From positions 27,616,945 through 27,680,944 of the forward strand of contig NC_049981.1 of NCBI RefSeq assembly GCF_000003815.2: a DNA stretch of 64,000 bases. Direction: 5' to 3'. Positions 57,542 to 64,000 of this stretch are shown here, one piece after another. The position numbers and the translations under genes are program-made. A model generated the notes under the pieces. It ran no database searches and was not told the DNA's origin. It saw nothing but the letters and a program-made list of their open reading frames with translations. The stretch is from Branchiostoma floridae. Lineage: Eukaryota; Chordata; Leptocardii; Amphioxiformes; Branchiostomatidae. Position 1 is the stretch's first letter; each line of letters starts with the position of its first letter.

Positions 57542-60500
57542 ATGCCGTTGGACACGGTCTTGTGTTTGGACACGTCCGGATCCATGTCTGGTGCGGGGAT
57601 GACGTCCCTGCGGAGAGCGGTGCGCCAGTTCCTGCAAGGCGTACAGGAGACCGCGAGCGAGACCGGTCTTCGCGAGAACGTCGCAGTGGTGGAATTTGGG
57701 AAAAGAGTCAGGATCGTTCAGTCTTTGACCAACGAGTATTGGCGAGTGCAAGCCGCCGTCGGTACATTTTATTCGCCTGTTTGTGTGTACGTTATAATGG
57801 ACAGAAATGAATAAATACGTTTGTTAAGATTTGGACTTAAAAAGTTTGAAATTTATGAACACACAACAAAGCATTTCAACATCCTTGTATTGTAACAAGT
57901 GTGCCGAGAGTGATCGCTGATGTTGGTGTTTTTGCTGGGTTGCTGGGTTGCAATTCGAGCACAGTAACAGAAATGGGAACATGTCCGTCTTGCTGGAAGC
58001 AAATAAATAAGGCTATCAAACATATGAAAATAACTCTTCCTATTATTTTGGATGGGTTGATGATTGTAGCACTTCTGTTGGTTTTTAAAGACGTCATCTT
58101 TTCCCACAGACGGTCTGGAGGCAGACGGCAGCACCCCCATGTTCGAGGGACTGATCGAGGCTTTAAAGGAAATGTTACAAAATGGTGAGTTGACTTGGAA
58201 AATTCTAGATACAAAAAATCACCAAGGGAACTTGGTGTTTTGACGGGCATGCAAGGGGAGTGTCCCCCTTCAAATCCGTTTATGTATATGATTTTTTAAA
58301 GTTGAATGTTATATTTACTTTCGTATCGGGGTCATTGCTAGGAGGGGTCATCTCTCTGGCCGGAGGAAGAATCAAGATGACTCCACGGGTCATCCTCATG
58401 ACGGACGGGATACCTGATGTGAGTTGTTTATTCATATCCGCCAGTTTGTATCATTTGTAGCATTGATTTTGTCTTTGTTGCCTGTGAGACGTTTGTATAG
58501 CTAACAGACTTTGCTTCAACACAACAAACAAGTTTCTTCAAATAATGTATGAAACCTCATTATGTTCCAATGACCAATCACTACGTGTGCTCAGACACGT
58601 GACCATACAGACTCAATACGTCAGTAACTGATCAAGGTTGCGGCACAGCCAGCCTAAGATTTGACGGAACGAAACGAAGTGAAGCTGTTTACTTTGTTAT
58701 CCAGCATATCGGACGTCATTTCATGCTGAAGCTTTATGTTCTTTTTCTTCAAGGACAAAGAGAAGGTGTTTATAGCGGCTGCCAGCTTTAGCCCCCAAGG
58801 TTTCAGCGAAGTTGGTCTGCCCTACCCCATTCCTATCGCCTGTGTGGGGTGTGGCACAGGTGTTGACGTGGTTAGTAAGCCATACATGTTTGCTGAACTA
58901 TGACATCCTATAAAAGTGAATGTGACTGTGGACTGTTGTACCACGGGAAGTGACCAGATGTATGTGAACCGTTAAGAATGGTAAAATGGCCGTGTTGTTG
59001 TTATTAGCATATACTTACAATTTTACTTATTTGTTAAAATCTGACATACAATTGTGCAATCTACACAAGTTTGATTCTGCCCGTGTCTATATATTTTATG
59101 CAGAAATTGATAAATGAAAAGCTTTATTTTACATTAACTGAGCTAAGTGCAGAGTACAAGTCACAACAAAGACAAAACATACACATTAATTATCATAAAT
59201 TTAGTCTGACACAGAAGTTCAACTTTTTTCTCGCTTCTTGATAATGATGAAAAATTAGGACTGTATGGGTTATTAAGTAATAGTGGGTGCTGGATTGGCT
59301 GGTTCTGTAGGCCCTGTTAGCCGTTGTCGCCAAGGTAACCAACGGGATGTTCGCCATCGGTGACGTCAGCGAACTGTCCAGCTTCTTCCGCAAACAGGTA
59401 ACAACGATAACTGCCACACATTTCCGTGCTGATTTTCTCTATTTTGCCTTATATTTTATCAAACTTCCCCTTCAGTAATACCCTAGTAGGGATGGTTAGT
59501 GGGTACTGGAGAGAAGATGTTATTTTATTTTATAAAATGTTATTTATTGATAAAGGTTCAAATAAAACTCGATCATCACCTTCTGTACTCTGATATATGT
59601 TCCAATCATCTTTACTATAAAGAAAAATCTCCTCTCTTCCAGGTTCTCCTCATCCGGTTTGCCCTGCAGTTTGCCCACGGTAAATATCATTATGCTTCAC
59701 TCAATAAAAAGAGCAAAGTGGGAGTAAATAGAGTATAGATAGGGCTTACCAGGGAAAGAAAAAAGGTTTTCATTTGACAATCTTGCAGATATGGAGAAAC
59801 TCCGGAACCTGATCTTGTTGCGGGAGTTTATGGCTAGGATGGGAGAACAGGTCAGCGAAGAGGAGTTGGTAAGTACACAATCACTACAAATCCTTAGGGG
59901 TTAGGGCACATGTACCCCCCCCCCCCTCCAAAAAAATCTTTGTTCCTTTGGTTATACTTATACATATACACCAACATAACTTTGATACTAAAAACCAAAT
60001 CAAACGAAAATGTTCTCCAGGTATGCATGTTATTCGTATCACCATAATGCATACAAGGTGTAAAATGCGTTAATTTTAACAGTTTCACCAATGTTGGAAG
60101 AATATCATAAATGTACACAAACAACACTGTACACTTAAAGATACGTAGGATTTACCAAATCATTTACTTTTCCTCGTACTCTACAGATCGGACTGAAGAC
60201 GCTGCTGTTAGCGATGATAGTCGCCGCTTCTGCCGAGGAAGAGAGTCCGTCATCACCGTCAACCCGCCTGGCGATAACTGCGCCTCCGCCGGCGACTGTA
60301 ATTCACTATTCGCATCTCTTACTCTTAGTTCTTTGAAACAAATGCTTAGAGGATCTTTTACTATACTTAATCAACTCGCTCATAGTGCTTTGTATTAGTT
60401 AGAAATCATAATGTAATAAATTTCAGTGAGAGATGAACAGCCTGTACCAATGAGCGATACAATATGGAAAGTTAGAAAGAAATGTCTAATCAGCACCAAG

Positions 60501-61834
60501 CAGGTATATCATATCAAGAGGCGACCAATCAGCACCAAGGAGAGATACCATATCGACAGTTAACTCTATCTAGCCTGCGTGGACGCTAAAAGTGCAGGCG
60601 CCAACTTTGACGTCTTTTTACGGCCAAACGACCGGGCCTGTGCTAGAACTACCAAACTTGGTGACTTTTCCTAAAATTTAATTGGCAACAATTTTGAGTA
60701 ATCAAGTAGGTTAATCATTTGTCGTATTGCCATGGCAACAGGTTTCTGACAGGCATATCTCACAAACTTAAAGATTTTTAACCAATACAATCACATCGAT
60801 GACGTAATAATTATGTCATATTCCGTCATAATGATACCAAAATTACAGAAGCGATTAACGGTGCACACCCCAGTTATTCCGCGACTGGGGTAGTCCGCTA
60901 AAAAAGGCGTCCGAGGGTTTATGTTTGAGTTTACATTTCTTATTATTTACTGCGAAGTGACATTAAACGCTAAGATGGCTGAAAAGCGTAGGGAATAGTG
61001 CGTTTTTGGTGCTAATTATGTTTCGGTCCGAGTCTCATTTCCGGATACAGTATCCGCCAAATCAAGAGTTTGAATAAGAGATGGCGGATCAGCACCAAGG
61101 AGGGATACCAAGTCAAGAATTTCGATAGTAAATGGCCAATGAGCATCAAGGGTGCATACCATATGAAGATCTCGATTCCAATAATTCTTAGTCACAAGAC
61201 TATACTGTAACTATATGTAATATATATTTTGTTATTTTAGTCATACTCGCCTCCAACCACGACACAGCCAGTCAGAGTCAAGTAAGTATGATAGCCACTT
61301 TATTACTTTGTTGACCTGATTAACGATTTCTGTTACGTGTTTTTTTACGTGATATTAGGGAAAACAAGCTATGGTATTCCTTTGCTATGTAAAAGTGACA
61401 AAAAAGTTGTATTTCTTCTATCCCCAGGGAGGAGGTGAACCACTGTTTGCACTGCGTGATATCAATTTTCTTCCCGTTGTGGATCTTCGTCTGGATCTAT
61501 CTGGTATGGACGACTTTGAATGCACGATATGTATATCCACATAAGATTTGAAATAAAATCGCATTCTTGTGCGTAAATATTTAAGATTCTGTACAGTTTC
61601 TAGTGTTGCACATGCCGTCACTTTTGATGAATGTAATGAACCCAACAGCTATGATAGTAACGTATAGAAATATATTTTGTAACATATGTTTTATATAACA
61701 TTTTTTGTGGGTTACGATGCCATGCACACACAGTCATATGTCTATCAGTGTACACTATTAGCAACGTTATGGGTTTCGTTATTTGTTGTTACTGGACGCC
61801 AATCCATATGATGTTTTTACAGTGCCTGTGCTAA
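57542..61834 (+). CDS. von Willebrand factor A domain protein with C-terminal membrane segment
   Basis: Eleven exons with agreeing phases: 57542-57761, 58110-58184, 58342-58418, 58754-58870, 59311-59397, 59643-59679, 59789-59868, 60187-60297, 61241-61281, 61428-61503, 61823-61834. They give 310 residues. The vWA domain starts at once: TVLCLDTSGSMS supplies the DxSxS metal site, DGSTPM the MIDAS threonine and VILMTDGIPD the Asp. A helical segment (MEKLRNLILLREFMARMGEQ) and a Ser/Pro/Thr linker follow. The end is NHCLHCVISIFFPLWIFVW...YLCLC, one hydrophobic span with flanking cysteines, suggesting a tail-anchored or lipidated protein. vWA domains usually mediate metal-dependent protein binding. 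There is no signal peptide, so it is probably cytosolic-facing. I do not recognise a named family. Exons further 5' cannot be excluded. Confidence 0.8.
59115..59275 (-). mobile_element. LINE 3' end fragment, second copy
   Basis: A diverged copy of 23140-23300 sharing ATCATAAATTTAGTCTGACA-type and GGACTGTATGGGTT stretches, inserted in a vWA gene intron. Confidence 0.55.
60480..61180. repeat. Degenerate minisatellite of the right vWA copy, split by an insertion
   Basis: Units like CAATCAGCACCAAGGAGAGA occur at 60480-60560 and again at 61080-61175. About 480 bases between them (60570-61050) are absent from the left copy and look like an inserted element, though I cannot identify its ends. Confidence 0.65.
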
Positions 61835-61899
61835 CTTAAAAAAGGGAAACAGGAAAAGACAGGAGGAAAGCAAGCCAAGATCGCCTAACTTGAGGCGAT

Positions 61900-63090
61900 C
61901 TTCATCGGTACCGTATTGGGACTGCATTTCAACCACCACTGCCGTGCAAACTCTACGCATGCCTAGTGTTCAGTGTCGACCTCGTAGCTTTTGGTTTGAC
62001 AAAGCCGATCAAACAAAACAACTGACTCTTTCTCATTATCCGGTTAACAACCAATATCTCCCAAAGTTACGTGTTTGGATAACTGGCAACTGACTACTTT
62101 TTTCAATTCTCAGAAAAGGCAGAGATTATTCTCAAACACATGAATGTTGTAAATAATTCCTTAAATTTAAGTTATAGACGACAAAGAGAGCCTGGACTTC
62201 TTCAAAATTGATTCGTTGTAAAGACACGTGATTTATTTTTGCAACGTTACGCGCTTTTGAAGACACTTTTGTACCGTCAAAGCTCTAGTATGTTCATCTG
62301 TATAGACTGGACAAAAGTTCATATGCGGCTGTAAATATTTTGACACATTTTGGAAGCATTATTGCTGTGAGCATGCAAGTGTGGGTTCAACTTTGTTGTA
62401 TAGACACGTCCACTAGTAAATATGTTTACGCTACCCTCTCTACACACCAACCAGCGAGTATGGGAACTAACAAAGATAGTAACCTTTTGTATAGTAGCCA
62501 AGATTGCCGTAATGTATGAGCTTAACCAATAAAAAAATGAAAAACAGGTAGCATTTTCTTCTTTACTCAAATTGTTATTGCTTGCTAGATATAGGGCTTT
62601 TCGTGATATATCACTCTGCCCTTTAAATGGATGAATCAGCTGTTTATACTGCAGTGCACCGTGCGTCTGATAGAAGGCGTTCAAGTACTTTCCAAAGTAT
62701 TTTGACCGTTGGAGGGAGAGGGGAACCAAGCAGCTTGTCTCATATATTCGGGTGTGAGCCATGAGTTAACACTGTGAGTCATGGATATTGTCCTTCTCCT
62801 TGCACAGTTCGACAAAAATATTGCTATATGTCGAAGATGCCACAGATTAACCATACCCCATTTTACCTATTACGTCACAATATGTCATCGTTACGTCACA
62901 CATCGTTATGTCTGTCTCCCGTCGAAAAGCATACTAGTATATCCTTAACAATGGTGCTCAACCGGTCTTGATTGACAGCTGATGAGAATGTACATGGGCG
63001 TGGACATGACGTAGTTGTCTGTGAGACGGTGACTGGGCCGTGATCCAACCATAAGCGGTCGCTTGCACATCCGCTGATCACATGTTAGTC
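61900..63090. other. Spacer downstream of the vWA gene
   Basis: Homology to the left copy continues to about 62090 (GACTGCATTTCAACCACC against 55060-55200), then unrelated AT-rich sequence without supported features. Confidence 0.45.
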
Positions 63091-63109
63091 ACGCGTACAG
63101 ATTTTAGGA

Positions 63110-63116
63110 TATAAAA
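63110..63116 (+). promoter_or_regulatory. TATA box of the right-edge gene
   Basis: GGATATAAAACTCG about 260 bases upstream of the candidate first coding exon. Initiation would fall near 63140. Confidence 0.45.
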
Positions 63117-63390
63117 CTCGTCTGCACCGGTTCGCTACCCAGAAATCAGACGAGTTGATGCACAGCAAGCGGTCTGAAGATTAGATCACCTTCACCGATG
63201 TGGTTTTGTGACGTAGTTTCTTCATCGATCGTCTGAGAGCAATTTGCCCGCCGTTTCTAGGGCATTTTGACCGCTGAGTTGCGTCAAACAAGTGCAATTC
63301 GACCCGGGGCTCGTGACGCGCAATATTTTATCTTCCAACGCCATTCATTTGCGGTACTGAGCACAAGAGCCGGATATGCTGCTGGATGCT

Positions 63391-63438
63391 ATGGGCTGTG
63401 GGTTGTCTACGGACAGAAATGGCGACCTCTCTCCAACG
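63391..63438 (+). CDS. Candidate first coding exon with N-myristoylation motif
   Basis: ATG 63391 opens MGCGLSTDRNGDLSPT and ends in phase 0 at a strong donor ACG|GTACGT (GT 63439-63440). Gly2 with Ser6 fits the N-myristoyltransferase consensus, and Cys3 is a typical palmitoylation partner, so the product may be a dually lipidated membrane protein. An in-frame ATG at 63376 would add MLLDA and destroy the motif; an out-of-frame ATG lies at 63419. The rest of the gene lies beyond the window, so its identity is unknown. No further exon is visible to 64000. Confidence 0.45.
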
Positions 63439-64000
63439 GTACGTAGGTTTCTAATGAACATTTCAGGCACATTCGCGTATCCATTATTATCGACAAACAA
63501 TTTCTTTTATTGATATTAATTGGGATGTTGTTGGATTACGCACGTTAAAAGATATACAGGCGAGTCACAAGTCGTGGTGGTCTACTATTCTGTTAAAGAC
63601 TGAATGCGTTAGTATTTTACCGATGTACCCTATAACACTGTGCCATATTTTACACTGGATGAAAGGTACTGATAATTGTACCAGAGGAACGTTTTATGTA
63701 CATGTATGTACTAGGGGCTCCCGTGTGTAGGAGGGGTGGTCTCAGATAATGATGTCAGAGACTGTAAACTTACATCTCTAACGTTACCGAATGGAGTAAT
63801 TGTCTGCCTAAAGTTGATGAATAACAAAAGAAATTTCTTCATGTTTTTATACGCTATTGTGCTTTTTTAATCACAAAGGTTGTCTTGTGGCATGGGCATT
63901 GTGTAACATGTGTTTGTCTGGTGCAACGGGCCTATTCAGATGTTAATCTGTGTGGTACACTATGATGTGTACAAATAGAGTAAGAACATTACCCCTTTAA

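Noticed and set aside
57475-57810. Longer plus-strand frame overlapping the first vWA exon
   Set aside because: It is out of frame with DTSGSMS and the downstream exons and has Arg-rich shadow composition.

Overview
The window looks like genomic DNA of a cephalochordate (amphioxus, Branchiostoma). Genes have small exons with canonical GT/AG borders. Coding content is chordate-like: NCOA4, CCDC6, an ATOH8-class bHLH and an alpha-1,3-fucosyltransferase. Introns and spacers are crowded with small foldback transposons, tRNA-derived SINEs and a full-length L1/Tx1-like LINE. Two minisatellites span exon-intron junctions, a repeat type I recall being described in amphioxus.

Layout. 1-0.7 kb: the last exon and poly(A) signal of an unidentified + strand gene. 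2.3-2.5 kb: a candidate first exon. 5.5-14.5 kb: NCOA4 (+), rebuilt from exons whose phases all agree, 916 residues. One 2-kb exon carries 17 Trp-Leu/Trp-Ile motifs. 16.2-17.5 kb: an intronless GT10 fucosyltransferase (+). 17.9-25.7 kb: no supported gene; SINEs, MITEs and simple repeats. 26.6-26.0 kb: first coding exon of an ATOH8/Net-type bHLH gene (-). 26.8-31 kb: spacer with an array of four palindromes. 44.4-32.7 kb: CCDC6 (-), nine coding exons, 399 residues, with a long AT-rich 3' flank. 45.6-62.1 kb: a tandem duplication of a von Willebrand A (vWA) gene. The right copy is intact by exon phasing (about 310 residues). The left copy has lost every vWA exon, carries a frameshift and has received a 5.3-kb LINE. 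63.1-63.44 kb: TATA promoter and candidate N-myristoylated first exon of another + strand gene.

The genes do not form a pathway. NCOA4 is the ferritin autophagy receptor, CCDC6 a coiled-coil scaffold/tumour suppressor, ATOH8 a developmental transcription factor, and the FUT a Golgi enzyme. NCOA4 and CCDC6 are, however, the two commonest fusion partners of RET in human thyroid carcinoma, and here they lie about 20 kb apart. All calls come from reading the sequence; no database search was possible.
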